From Stentor coeruleus (taxonomy: Eukaryota; Ciliophora; Heterotrichea; Heterotrichida; Stentoridae), in contig MPUH01000185.1 of NCBI GenBank assembly GCA_001970955.1, forward strand, positions 1-64,000: DNA of 64,000 nucleotides, given 5' to 3'. This document shows, one piece after another, positions 9,666-22,200 of the stretch. Under the pieces are notes generated by a model. That model worked only from the letters and a program-made list of their open reading frames with translations. It was not told where the DNA came from and made no database searches. The position numbers and the translations under genes were made by a program. Numbering within the stretch: the first letter of the stretch is position 1; every line of letters begins with the position of its first letter.

Positions 9666-12281
9666 CTAATTTGAATCTGATATATTAGATATAATAAGAG
9701 AAAGCATATCCAGATACTTATTAACTTCACTTTCTTGGTTTTTAGACTCTTCCCCTTCTTCATCATTTTCCCAAAGTGGATCTTTTTGTATAGTGTCTTC
9801 GAAATTTATCATCCCTTCAGCATTTTTCGCATCAATTTTGGCATCCACTTTCGACTGTATTGGGGAAAACTTCGACTCATCTTTTTTTTCCCTTTTACTT
9901 TCCCTAACTGATTTCCTCACACTTTCCCTGACTGATTTTTTTACGCTTTTCCCATTAGTTTTTTTTGTTTTCTTAGTTTGTTTTTTGATTTTCTTTGTTT
10001 TCCCAGAATTTGCATTATAATATTCACTACAATCTTCATCACTTTCATTACTGTTTTCTTCAATACTTTCTGAATAACCTTCTTCTTCAACATCATCTTC
10101 AAGAAGTTCTGATTTTCTACACATTTTAAGAATATCTTTTTGGAATTGAGTCTGCCTTCTTTCATTATTACCAGCTTTTTTCTCTATAACCCCAATTATC
10201 GAGTTCCTTATTTCTTTTTGACTCATAGCCCTACCTCTATTAACTTTTTGAACTATTTCAGTTAGGATTCTTTTATCTTCTTTATTAGCTTCAACTACTG
10301 ATCCTAGACGAATATATCTTTTACTACCTTTATTTTGAAACCAATTTGAGAAATAAAATGCGATACAGCCACAGAAACGGATGAGGATTAAGATCATGGC
10401 CATTGTGTAAAGGACATAAAGGGCAATAAGTTCACTATCGATTTGGATGAAGGTTTCAAAGATTTTTACATAGACTAGATTGGAGACTATCCATATTATA
10501 ACCCATTTTGTACGATAATGCTCGAAGTCTTCACGTTTTGCTTTTTCTTCTTCGGTTAGGTTGTCTGGACGGTTACCCCAGGTACAGTCATGGATGTTGC
10601 AGATTGCGTAGATTTGAAAAACATTAACATAAATCGGAGTCATCATCAAAAACTGCACCGTCCTCAACGCAACTTTCTTAGTATTCCCAGTAATCAGCAA
10701 GCCAATAGAATAAGAACCAATTGTAGCAGCAACTAAAAACCAAGAGTACACGGTCAAATTACTAGTAAATGTATAATACATCGTGCAGAAAAAAGTAAAA
10801 AGCATATAAAAAGAAAACCCAAATGATATAAACCTATAAGTCCCTTCAACCCTACCTGTCTTAACTCCAAGACTCATCATAAAAACCAACAAAATCATAG
10901 CAATATAAACCGATAACAAAAACTCAGTCAACGTCATAATCCCCCCTGCACTTTGATCAAACCCTTTAAAAATTGCTGCAAAAATCAACTCTGTAAACAA
11001 ATAAAAACTCCCTACCATAACCCAAGTAAACAAAATAGTCACACCAAAATACACAAGTTGAAAACTAAACCATATTTTCCTCCATCTTGTATGATCAGAA
11101 TTTTTAATCCTAGAAAATGTTCTCCATGTATCAATAAGGGCAAACCAAGATCCATTTATCCACCTTCTTCTTTGAGCTAATAATTGAAACAACTTTGCTG
11201 GTACATCAGTTTCGGCAATAGCTGAAGGGACGAATCTTAATAAATACTGATGTCCAGGAAGACTTACTAAAGCTAAAGATAAGACTCTATCTTCAGCAAG
11301 GAAAATATTTGAATTATAAGCATTCATTAATTCAGGAGAGGTCATGCTTTTAAAGTAATCATTCATTAAAGGCCCTGCAGCTAATGCTTCCCATCTATAA
11401 GCGCTAAAAGCTCCAGGTAAGACCCCGATATACCCTAAACAGCTTTCCATAGCTTTATCAAAAATATGTGAAAAAGTATATTCAACAGTTTGAGCTGATA
11501 CAACAATATTAGAATACTCAGGGTCCATAGGGGCGATTTCACCACAAACACCTGCTATATTAGCATTAGTTTTAAGAACATCATACAAAGCACATAAAGA
11601 AGCTTCTAATGGCTTAGTTCCAACATCTAATAACATAATAAATTTAGGCTGAATCATCTCACAAAAACCTCCAAAAAACCATAAATGTGTATTGAGTTTA
11701 CGTTTATTCAATTGTTTTACAGCAAATACAATGTTTAAATCAGGACATCCTTCAAGGCCAAAGTTAGTTGATGTCATAAAACAATGGGCTATTTCTTGAT
11801 TTTCTTCTAATTTGATACCATTTATAACATCATCTGTAGAAAAACGGTCTTTTATCATTTGCTCATTGAAGAAATTTGAAAAGAAAATTTTCTGGTCATC
11901 TTTTTTGTATGTTTGCATAAAAGGTTTGATACCATCAACGATTATTATACATGCAATTAGGTTGGGATCTAAACCATCAGATTCAAAGACTTTTAGGTTT
12001 TGGACTATGCCATGCATTGTATCTTTGAAGTTGTTTTTATCTTCATTGTACATGGTCACGACTATGAGGAATTCTAACTCACCATCTGTTTTCATTAAAT
12101 CACTGAGGACTGATGGTTTGAATTTTGTTTCAGGAAATAATGGGGTGATTCCTTCAACTTTAGCAAGTTTATTGTATGTTATACCATTGATTTGTTCAAC
12201 TTCGTATTCAGTTAATAGCTCTACTGGTTGATAAACCAGAGATGTGACGAATTGAGATGACATTGATCTTCCATGTGCCAT
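9666..12281 (-). CDS. CHS: Chitin synthase (GT2 family)
   Basis: This encodes 871 residues from the ATG at 12279-12281. The cytosolic GT2 core (about 70-380) shows TMYNED, the donor-binding IIVDGIKP, LLDVGTKP (Asp219), the acceptor-side LPGAFSAYRWEAL, the catalytic EDR at 330-332 and QRRRWINGSW (370-379), the chitin-synthase form of QxxRW. About seven hydrophobic segments follow (roughly 405-430, 450-470, 480-505, 512-532, 540-560, 590-613, 618-645). CTWGNRPD after the fifth corresponds to the SWGTKG site of chitin synthases. The enzyme polymerises UDP-GlcNAc into chitin at the plasma membrane or in vesicles. The 190-residue charged tail, with acidic and SVRE/SVRK repeats, is unusual and may be regulatory. 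All catalytic motifs are intact. In heterotrichs chitin is known from cyst walls and from the lorica of folliculinids; the use here is inferred. Confidence 0.9.
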   Translation of the reverse strand: MAHGRSMSSQFVTSLVYQPVELLTEYEVEQINGITYNKLAKVEGITPLFPETKFKPSVLSDLMKTDGELEFLIVVTMYNEDKNNFKDTMHGIVQNLKVFESDGLDPNLIACIIIVDGIKPFMQTYKKDDQKIFFSNFFNEQMIKDRFSTDDVINGIKLEENQEIAHCFMTSTNFGLEGCPDLNIVFAVKQLNKRKLNTHLWFFGGFCEMIQPKFIMLLDVGTKPLEASLCALYDVLKTNANIAGVCGEIAPMDPEYSNIVVSAQTVEYTFSHIFDKAMESCLGYIGVLPGAFSAYRWEALAAGPLMNDYFKSMTSPELMNAYNSNIFLAEDRVLSLALVSLPGHQYLLRFVPSAIAETDVPAKLFQLLAQRRRWINGSWFALIDTWRTFSRIKNSDHTRWRKIWFSFQLVYFGVTILFTWVMVGSFYLFTELIFAAIFKGFDQSAGGIMTLTEFLLSVYIAMILLVFMMSLGVKTGRVEGTYRFISFGFSFYMLFTFFCTMYYTFTSNLTVYSWFLVAATIGSYSIGLLITGNTKKVALRTVQFLMMTPIYVNVFQIYAICNIHDCTWGNRPDNLTEEEKAKREDFEHYRTKWVIIWIVSNLVYVKIFETFIQIDSELIALYVLYTMAMILILIRFCGCIAFYFSNWFQNKGSKRYIRLGSVVEANKEDKRILTEIVQKVNRGRAMSQKEIRNSIIGVIEKKAGNNERRQTQFQKDILKMCRKSELLEDDVEEEGYSESIEENSNESDEDCSEYYNANSGKTKKIKKQTKKTKKTNGKSVKKSVRESVRKSVRESKREKKDESKFSPIQSKVDAKIDAKNAEGMINFEDTIQKDPLWENDEEGEESKNQESEVNKYLDMLSLIISNISDSN

Positions 12282-13206
12282 ATTATAAAGACTTAAGGTT
12301 TTGTTTTTATTGATAGTGTAGTTTAAATTGCTGAAGTTTTTTGCGGTAGATAAGATGTGAAACGCATGCTTGAGGTTGGGTTTAAAATGATTTTTGAGGT
12401 AAAAGGTTAGAGATAGGGATGAAAATTTGGCTTTGGTAGAAATGGAAACTTAGGGTGTTAGGGTGTTAAAATTTAAAAGTTGTGAATTTTGGTTTATGGT
12501 TGAAGGTAGAGTGTTTTTTATTATGATTCTGAGGATTTTTTTATATGTAGTTTTTAGGGTTTAATAATTATATTTCATTTATGAGTAGGATTCTATGAAT
12601 ATATGATATTAAGAGATTGGTATTTATGGAAAGGTTTATTAGATAGCTACATTTAGTATTTTAATATGTTTATTAGTTACTTTAACCCTATAACTTTGTT
12701 TGATGCTTTTAATGGATTTTAGATTGGGGAATAATATAAAACATCAGCATGTTTAGGCTACAAAAAAACAAAAGTTTATAAATTCCTCTTAATCTAGAAA
12801 ACTAAACACTAACTACGAATATTACAAAATAACTTATTCCCCATTACCATACCTAACCTTCCCTTACCTATTTCCAAGACTTCAATGGAGTTCCAAGCCT
12901 CCAAAAATTCCATCCCAAATTTATATTTTTTACCCATGCCAGCCACTAATTCTCTTCCTATCCTTATCCAAAACCTTTCTACCATCGTAAAACCCATCAC
13001 CAAGTCTCTTATCAAAGTAATACCTTTATCCATTAATCAGACATAATGCCCATACTTCCCTAACCCCCATCTTTCAATTTCATGATATTTTTAAAACTAA
13101 AACTTTCTCAGTACATAATAATCAAAATCCTCTTCCTACAAAAACTAAAAAGTTATAATCCTTCGACATTTTCCTGGCAGTTATAAATAATTTTAGACCA
13201 TAAATC
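12282..13206. promoter_or_regulatory. Divergent spacer between chitin synthase and dynein genes
   Basis: This 925-bp region shows the mirrored skew. About 12282-12550 is G/T-rich and C-poor (upstream of the minus gene), the middle is AT-rich, and about 12780-13180 is C/A-rich and G-poor (upstream of the dynein gene). A 74-codon reverse frame at 12809-13033 is a by-product of that skew and has no visible domain. I see no RNA gene. Confidence 0.5.
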
Positions 13207-16200
13207 ATGGCGCAAGATAAAGCAAGCGGAACCATGCGCGAAGATTACATCATCTCGAGAGTAGCTTCCATGTTTGGGCTAAAGAAAAACTTTGAAAAGA
13301 TGAAGAAAAGCTTGGAACAAGAAGAAAACTTGAGGAACATGCAATTATTTTTGAATCCTCATGACGACTTAGGATACCTGGTTATATGGCAAACTGGGGC
13401 TGATAGTCTTGTAATCACCCCTAATGTCCCTTCACCAGCATCGATTCGGCGAAAAGCGATTTTGGTTTATAAAACAGTTCGCGGCAATCCTATAGAGCCT
13501 GATAAGCTTCCTGATACACTAGCATTTATGGAGCTTTCTAAGTCAGTTCTAGAAAACATGAGCCTGACCTGCCAAGAAGTCTTTCTCCCTGTCTTAGCTA
13601 ATCCACTAAACCAACAAGGCTGGTCTGATCTTGTAAGCAAAGACTTGATAGAAAATAAATTCCATAGTTTCCTATCGACAATTTATGTGACTATTGGAGA
13701 AGTCAAAGGTAGAACCATGCTTCCTATCCCACCTCAGGAAACCACAACTTCAGATAGAATTTCAAGCAAAGACAAAGCTCATGTGCTTGAAGGGGCTGTT
13801 ATCACATGGACTAAACAAATCAAAAATGTCCTTAAACAAGACCCAGAAACTGCGTTAAAACAAGGACAAGACCCAGGGCCTCTTGTTGAAATTGACTTTT
13901 GGAATAACAAAGCTGAGAACTTAAACTCCATTCACCAACAACTACAAAGTGAAAAAATCAGCAAAGTACTTAAATTCCTTGAGCAAAACAAAAGCACATA
14001 CACTAACCAGTTCTCTAAACTTAAAAAGGAAGTGAAAGCTGCAAGACTAGAGGCTAATGATAATTTCAAATATTTGAAAACCCTCCAGCCACTTTTTTTT
14101 GAGCTAACTGACGAAAGTAAAGATTTCGCTGAGCTTGAAGGGGTGTTTATACCAATAATGCATACAATATTATTAATATGGGAGAATTCTGAATACTATA
14201 ACACTCCAGCAAGACTTGTTGTTTTAATAAGAGAAATCTGTAATGCAATCATAACACAAGCCTGCAAGTTCCTAAGTGGGAAGGATATTTTTGAAATGAT
14301 CACAAACGAAGAGCCCGGAATAGCTTGTGACAAACTAGGGTTGATCCTCGACATAATCGCTAAGTTTAAAGAAGCATTTTTTGAATACAAAGGCAAAGCT
14401 AAGGAGTCCTGGAACATAACAACCAATGCACTTTTTGTTAGACTCGACGCTTTTTCTGAAAGATGCCAAGACATCCAGCACCTAACAACAACAATAGTCC
14501 AGTTTTCTAAACTTAACAAAATCGAAATCGGAGGGACAAAAGGTAAAACACTAACAACCTCAGTAAAACAAATCCACACAGAATTCCTTCAAGCAGTTGA
14601 TGAATTTAAACTAGTAAAATACGATATTATGAACGTAAGTGCTAAAGAATTTGATGATGATTTCTATGAGTTCAGATGCAAAATTAAAGAACTCGAACGC
14701 AGACTAGCTAGTATTTTAACTCAAGGTTTTGACGACTCTGATACAATTTATGGAAGATTCAAACTTCTTGAGAGTTTTGAAGGTCTATTAACAAGGCCTA
14801 TAATTCAAGATGAGTTAGAGAAAAAACATATAACACTTATAGAAAGTTATAAACAAGATGTAAAATCAGTACAGCAGATTTTCTTAGAAAACAAAATTTT
14901 AGTTGATAAACTTGACCCTAGAGCACCTATATCAAAAAATATGCCCCCAGTAACAGGAGCGATAAACTGGACTAGAGGTTTAATGGAAAGAATCAAAGAG
15001 CCAATGGAAAAACTATCAAATCTAAGTCAAACAGTCTTAGAACGTGAAGAATACAAAGATGTGCAGAAACTCTATAAGTCTTTAATGAAATCTTTAAGTG
15101 AATATCAAACACAAAAAATCCACGAATGGGAATCTGAAGTAGAAAAATCATGTAAAGATAAACTTAATCAGCCATTACTTGCTCAAGACTCAAAAGGGTT
15201 ACTTAAAGTGAACTTCGACCCTGTTCTAGTTAAGCTTTTAAGAGAAGTTAAATACTTTTTACTTATAAACATGCCCGTACCTCAAAGCGCTCAGAAAATA
15301 TTCACAGATCAAGAAGTTTATAGGACCCAAACAGGAAATCTTGATATGATAGTTGGTATGTATAATGAAATCAAACAGACTTTATTACCTGTTGAATATC
15401 CACTTTTAGAAGAAAGAATTGTTAAAATGGACCAAATATTAGAACCTGGGTTTAAAGAACTTAAATGGAGATCTAAGAATATTAATGATTTTATACATTC
15501 AGCTATGAGTTTTGTCAAAGATGTAAGCACTACTGTTAAAAGCATGCAGTCTAATTTGGCACAGATACAAAAAGTTATGGCTAAATGGGCTGATAAACCT
15601 TTACTTGAAAGAAAAAGTAAACCCATGAGTCCTGATGATTTTGATCAAGCTCATAAAGCATCTGTTGTTAATAGGCTTTCTGAGATTACTACTGGTGGAA
15701 GGGATATTAATAAACTTATGAAAGAAACTGGAGAATGTGTGAAAGGAGCTAAGAAAAGTATACAGTGGGTTACTTATCAGGATTTTGTTAATGAAAAAGT
15801 TATTAAAGGTTTAGCTGATGTTATTGTCCTTAGTTTAAATCATTTATCTGAGTTGCTTGATCCTGCTGTTATTAAGAAAACGGATATGATGCCTATGTTT
15901 GATATTAGGATTGAACTTGCGGATACAAAAGTTGTTTTTACCCCGGAGATTGAAAGTAAACATAGAGGGACTGGGTTGAGAGATTTGGTTCATTCGTGGA
16001 TAGCTGATTTTATGAAAATCACAACTTTACTTGGTAGAATCGACACTGCACCAGGTGATTACCTAGTTGAAATCAGAGACCAGTTTGAAGCGAAATATGG
16101 GCTTAGTAAAATAGAAAACCACTTAGATTGGATTGAAAACGAGACTAATAAATTCAAACAAACCTTTATGGAATACTCATACTTATGGACTGAAGATCTA

Positions 16201-19200
16201 AACCAAGTGTTTGAAGAGTTCCTCAAACTAGGTGAAGTTCCAAAGAAATCTGATGACCCTGTTGACGAAGAAGAAGAAAGAGCTCGTTATGAAAAGCTTA
16301 AATCCCATCCAATATTCCAAGGTGTTAGTATAAGAATCCCAGAACTCTTACTTTTTAACGATAAAATCACAAACCTAAAAGCTATTCAAACTAAAATAGC
16401 CTCAGTGCAAAGTCCTAATGATATCGCTTGGCTTAGAATTAACGTCGAACCTCTAAAAGTTGCTTTAAATAAAAGAGTCTCAAATTGGATTAATGTCTAC
16501 ACCGACTTCTTACAAAAAAACGTAACCGGGTCAATGAGAAACTTAACTAAATTTATTGAAAATGTAAGCAAAGGTATCGAACTAGAAAAAGCTGATAATA
16601 TTCCTCAAGATACTTTAATGAAAATAATGAGTAGTGTTCGTGATGTAAGGACCATCTCAGAAATCTGTGATAATATGTTTGGTCCAATGCGTGAACAGGT
16701 TGCCTTATTGAAAAAACATGGTGTTCATACTGATAGTGACCTTATCAACAAAATTGAAGATCTTAAAACCAAATGGGAAGACTTAAAACTAAAAGTTAAT
16801 AATGTTAAAGCAATAATCCTTCCTCATCAAACTGAAGAGACTAAGAAAATTAAAATCATGCTTAGTGCTTTTGATCAAAAAGTCGATAAATTTAGAGAAG
16901 AGTTCCTTAAAGTCTGTCCTTTTAATTTTGATGAACTAACTGATGATGTGATAAACAATGCTTATGAAGCTGTGGATCGTTTACATAAAAGTGTACTAGA
17001 AATAAACGTTGAAGCTAATCGTTACAATGAACTAAATGAGTTGTTTGAATTAGAAAAAAGCTCATATAGACCATTAAAAGAATGTAAACAAGAACTTGAA
17101 CTATTAAAATGCTTATGGGATGCTATAAGTTTAGTGCAAAACCAGTATAGTGAATGGAAAACTACACTTTGGGATAAAATTGATACTGAAGATCTACTTG
17201 AACAAAACAAAAACTTAGAAAGAATGGTTAAAGCTTTACCTAAAGAAATCCGTGGCTGGAGAGGATATATAACCTTATGTGACACTGTTAAAAACATGGC
17301 CACAGTCCTCCCATTGATCAATGAACTCCATAGTCCAAGTATGGAACCAAGGCATTGGAAAGATCTTATGAATATAACCCAAAAAACAATCAACCATACA
17401 TCGCCAACTTTCTGTTTAGAAAATCTCCTTCATTTAAAACTACACGAATTCGAAGATGATGTTAGAGAAATTGTCGGCCAATCACAAAAAGAAGCGACTA
17501 TTGAAAAGAAACTTACAAACATTGAAAACGCTTGGGCTAAGACTGTGTTAACTTTTGAATCACATAAAGACTGTCCTGTTATTTTACCTTTAGATGAAAC
17601 TATTGAAATGCTTGAACAACACTCAATGGAACTTATGAGTATGCAAAGTGCAGGTAAAAGTGTTGAATACTTTAGAGATCGATTAACACATTGGCTTTCT
17701 ACATTAAAAACAGTAGAAAGTGTTTTAGGTGTTTGGATTAAAGTCCAAAGAAACTGGAGAAGACTAGAGACTATTTTCTTAGCATCAGAAGATATAAGAA
17801 GTCAGCTTCCAGATCAAACCAAGCTTTTTGAGCAAATCGATAATGATTTCAGAGAACTTATGGGTGAAGTACATGAAAATCCTCTAGTAGTTGAAGCTAC
17901 AACAGTAGAAGGTCGTGAAGAGTTATTAGAAAATCTACATATGCAAATTGAACAATGTGAAAGTGCCTTAAACGAATATTTAGCTCAAAAGAAAAAACAA
18001 TTCCCTAGGTTTTACTTTGTATCAAATCAAGCATTACTTGATATCCTTAGTAATGGTAACAATCCACATAAAGTTTGTGAGTATTTAGGGGACTTATTTG
18101 ATGGTATGAGAGCTATACATTTTGAAGAAGCAGGTGGACGTAAATTGAACTCAGCTATTGGCATGTATTCTAAAACTGAAACTGAATATGTACCTTTCCC
18201 TGAAAAAGTTAATAATGGGAAATTTGTATGTGAAGGTGCTGTTGAAAATTGGCTTGGAGATTTAGAACAAATGATGAGAAAAGTACTTAAGTGTATATTA
18301 GAAAACGCTAGACAAACAGCTGAACTTTGGGATATACAAGGAGAAAAATCTCGTGAAGTTTGGATTGATGATTATCCTGCACAAATAGCTTTGGTTGGTA
18401 CGCAGATTGTGTGGACTGAAGAAGTTGCAAGGACTATTGAAGAAGTTTTTGCTGGTTCAGAAAGTGCTATGAAGGATTATTTCAAAACTTCAAATGAAAG
18501 GATTAATAAACTTATTGATAGGGTTATTGACCCGAAAATCACTAAAGACCTTCGTGCGAAAATTATTACAATTATTACAATTGATGTCCATGGTAGAGAT
18601 GTTGTTGATAAGTTTGCTTTGAATAAAGTGTCGGATACTACAGCTTTTGCTTGGCAAAGTCAATTGAAGTTTGAATGGAAAGGAATGACGGATAGTGACC
18701 CTAATAAAGATTGTAGGATTGCAATTTGCGATTGGAGAAGTAAATATACTTATGAATATGTTGGGAATTGTGGAAGGTTGGTTATTACCCCATTGACTGA
18801 TAGGTGTTATATCACACTTACTCAAGCTTTAAATCTTACTATGGGTGGTGCTCCTGCAGGACCAGCTGGTACAGGGAAAACTGAGACTGTTAAAGATTTA
18901 GGTAGAGCTATCGGTCTTCCTGTTATTGTCTTTAATTGTTCACCTCAAATGAATAAAGAGTCTATGGGTCGTATTTTCCTTGGTCTAGCACAAACTGGTG
19001 CTTGGGGTTGTTTTGATGAATTTAATCGTATATCAATTGAAGTCTTATCTGTTGTATCAACTCAAGTCAAAACCATTCTTGATGCCCAAAGAGCTAAGAA
19101 AGAAAAATTCCAATTTGAAGAAGAAGAAAATATTGTTTTAAGACACACTGTTGGTATGTTTATTACTATGAACCCTGGATATGCTGGACGTACTGAACTT

Positions 19201-22200
19201 CCTGAAAATATCAAAGCTTTGTTTAGATCATGTGCTATGGTCGTCCCCGATACAATTTTGATTTGTGAAAACATGCTTATGTCTGAAGGTTTCAAAAACG
19301 CCAGATTACTTTCACATAAATTCGTGACCTTATACGAACTATCTCGTGAGTTACTTTCTAAGCAAAAACATTATGATTGGGGTCTTAGAGCTGTTAAATC
19401 AGTACTTAGAATGGCTGGTAAACTAAGAAGAGCAGATCCAGAAATGGATGAAGACCCAGTTTTGATGAGAGCTTTAAGAGACTTTAACTTACCTAAAATC
19501 GTCACTGATGATAAGCCGATTTTCTTAACTTTAATCAGAGATCTCTTCCCTGGACTAGACCCAGAACCAAAAGTTAACTCAGAACTTAAAGAAAAAGTTG
19601 TCAGGGTGACTAAAAAAGCTAAACTCCAACCTGAAGAAATTTTCGTCAACAAAAGCATCCAATTATCTGAAATCATGGAAGTTAGACATTCAGTTTTTGT
19701 TATTGGTCCTCCTGGTTGTGGGAAGACTCAAGTATGGAAAATGCTTGCTGCTGTTAGTGGAAATGAATGCGCATATGAAACTATAAACCCTAAAGCTGTT
19801 ACTGCTAATGAATTATTTGGGTATTTAACTAAAACAAAAGAATGGAAAGATGGAGTTTTATCTGTTATTATGAGAGACATGTATAAAAACCAAGGTCATT
19901 TCAAACCATCACATAAAAGTAAATGGATTGTATTAGATGGGGATATTGACCCTGATTGGATTGAAAGCTTGAATACTGTTATGGATGATAATAAAGTTTT
20001 AACTTTAGTTTCTAATGAAAGAATCCCACTTACTGATGCAATGAGACTTATATTCGAAATTAGTCATTTGAAAAATGCAACACCTGCTACTGTTTCTCGT
20101 GCTGGGGTGTTGTTTATTAATGAAACTGATGTTGGGACGAAACCATTTATGGATTCTTGGCTTGAGACTATTGAAGATGATATCGCTAGAAGTCATTTTA
20201 TGTTAGCTTATCAACAGATTATAGAAACTAATATTGATGAAATAAGAAAATATACACCTATTGTCCCAAATGTCGATTTAGCTATAGTTCAAGCTTTATG
20301 CACAATATTACATTCTTTGATTTTAAGTAAAGATTTCAGAGATGTCGCTAAAAACTTTAAAGAAGAAGAAAAGAAAACAGTATATGAAGCCTTTTTCATA
20401 TATGCAGGCATATGGGCTATTGGTGGGGCTATTGGTGATGATAAAATCCAAGGGTCTTTTAATTCATGGTGGAAACATATAGCGAAGAAATTCCCTGAAA
20501 ACGGTACTATTTTTGATTATTATTATGATCCTAAGAAACTTAATTGGCAACCATGGTCTGAAAAAGTTGGTGAATATATTCCTATGATTGATCAACCTGT
20601 TTCTAATATTATTGTCCCTACTGTTGATATTGTAAGAATCCGTGCGGTTATTGAATTGAGTATTGATGGTAATAGACCTGTTATGTTTATTGGAGTCAGT
20701 GGTACTGGAAAGACAACCATAGCAAAAGATTACCTTTCAGGTATAAACCCAGAAGAAAAACAATATAATGTTATCAACTTTAACAATTATACCGACTCAC
20801 TTGCATTACAAAGATTTATTGAAGCACATGTAGAAAAGAAAATGGGTCGTGAATATGGCCCACCAAATGGCAAAAAACTTCTGATTTTCTTTATTGATGA
20901 TCTTAATATGCCTTTTGTAGACAAATATGGTACACAATCACCTATTGCACTTATAATCCAATTACTTAATTATGCTCAGCTTTTTGATAGAGATCATTTA
21001 GAAGAACAAAAACGACTTAAGGATATACAGTTTATGGCTTGTATGAACCCTAAATCAGGATCTTTTACTGTTGATATGAGACTTCAAAGACACTTTACAA
21101 CTTTTGCATGCACATTACCTAGTCGTGATATACTTGGGCATATTTTTAGAAGCATTCTTGGAGGACATATGAAGAATTTCGATCAATCTATAAGCAAACT
21201 TAAAGATAAAATCATTGACGCTACAATTGATTTGTTTAAGAATATTACTGAAAATCCTGAGTTCTCACCTTCAGCAAGAAAATTCCATTATCAGTTTAAC
21301 TTAAGAGATATTTCTAGGGTTATTGGTGGTGTTATGCAAAGTTCACCAGGGCTTTATAGAGGAGCTCCTGATAAGATTATTAGATTATGGGTTCATGAGT
21401 GTGATAGGACTTATCTTGATAGATTGATTACAGATAAAGATGTTGAAACATATAGGGATTATTTAGTAAAATCATCAAAAAGGTTTGAAGAAGATATTGG
21501 TCCTGAGATTATGGTCACACCTAATATTTATACTTCATTTGTTAGTGGTTCAGGTTCAGATAGAGCATATTTACCAATTAAGGATATGGCTCAACTTAAG
21601 AAAGTTCTTGAAGATAGACTACAAGAATATAATGATACTAATGCTCAAATGAATCTTGTGCTTTTTGATATAGCTATGGAACATGTCTGTAGAATCACTC
21701 GTATAATTGAATCTCCAGGTGGTAATGCTCTTTTAGTAGGAGTTGGTGGTTCAGGTAAACAATCCTTAAACAGACTTGCGAGTTTTATTTTAGGTTATGA
21801 TATTATCCAAATTCTAGTCTCAGACAAATACAATATGAACGACTTTAGGGCTGATATACAAGAAATGTATAAAAAAGCAGGGGTTAAAGCTGGAGGCCAA
21901 CCTTGTGTTTTTATGATTACAGACACTCAAATCCAAGATGAAAAGTTCCTTATTTATATAAATGATATGTTAAGTTCAGGTTATGTTCAAGATTTATTCG
22001 ATAAAGACGAACTTGAAAATATATTCAATACATTGCGTAATGAAGCTAAAGCTGCAGGTATACTTGTAGATTCCCCTGAACAGATGCTTGAGTATTTTAT
22101 TGACAAATCACGTAAAAACTTGCATATTGTTTTATGTTTTTCACCAGTTGGAGACTTGTTTAGAAAACGAGCTCGTAAATTCCCTGGGCTTATTAGTTGT

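Noticed and set aside
12809-13033. A 74-codon reverse ORF upstream of the dynein gene
   Set aside because: It is produced by the G-depleted 5' flank read on the other strand and has no recognisable features.
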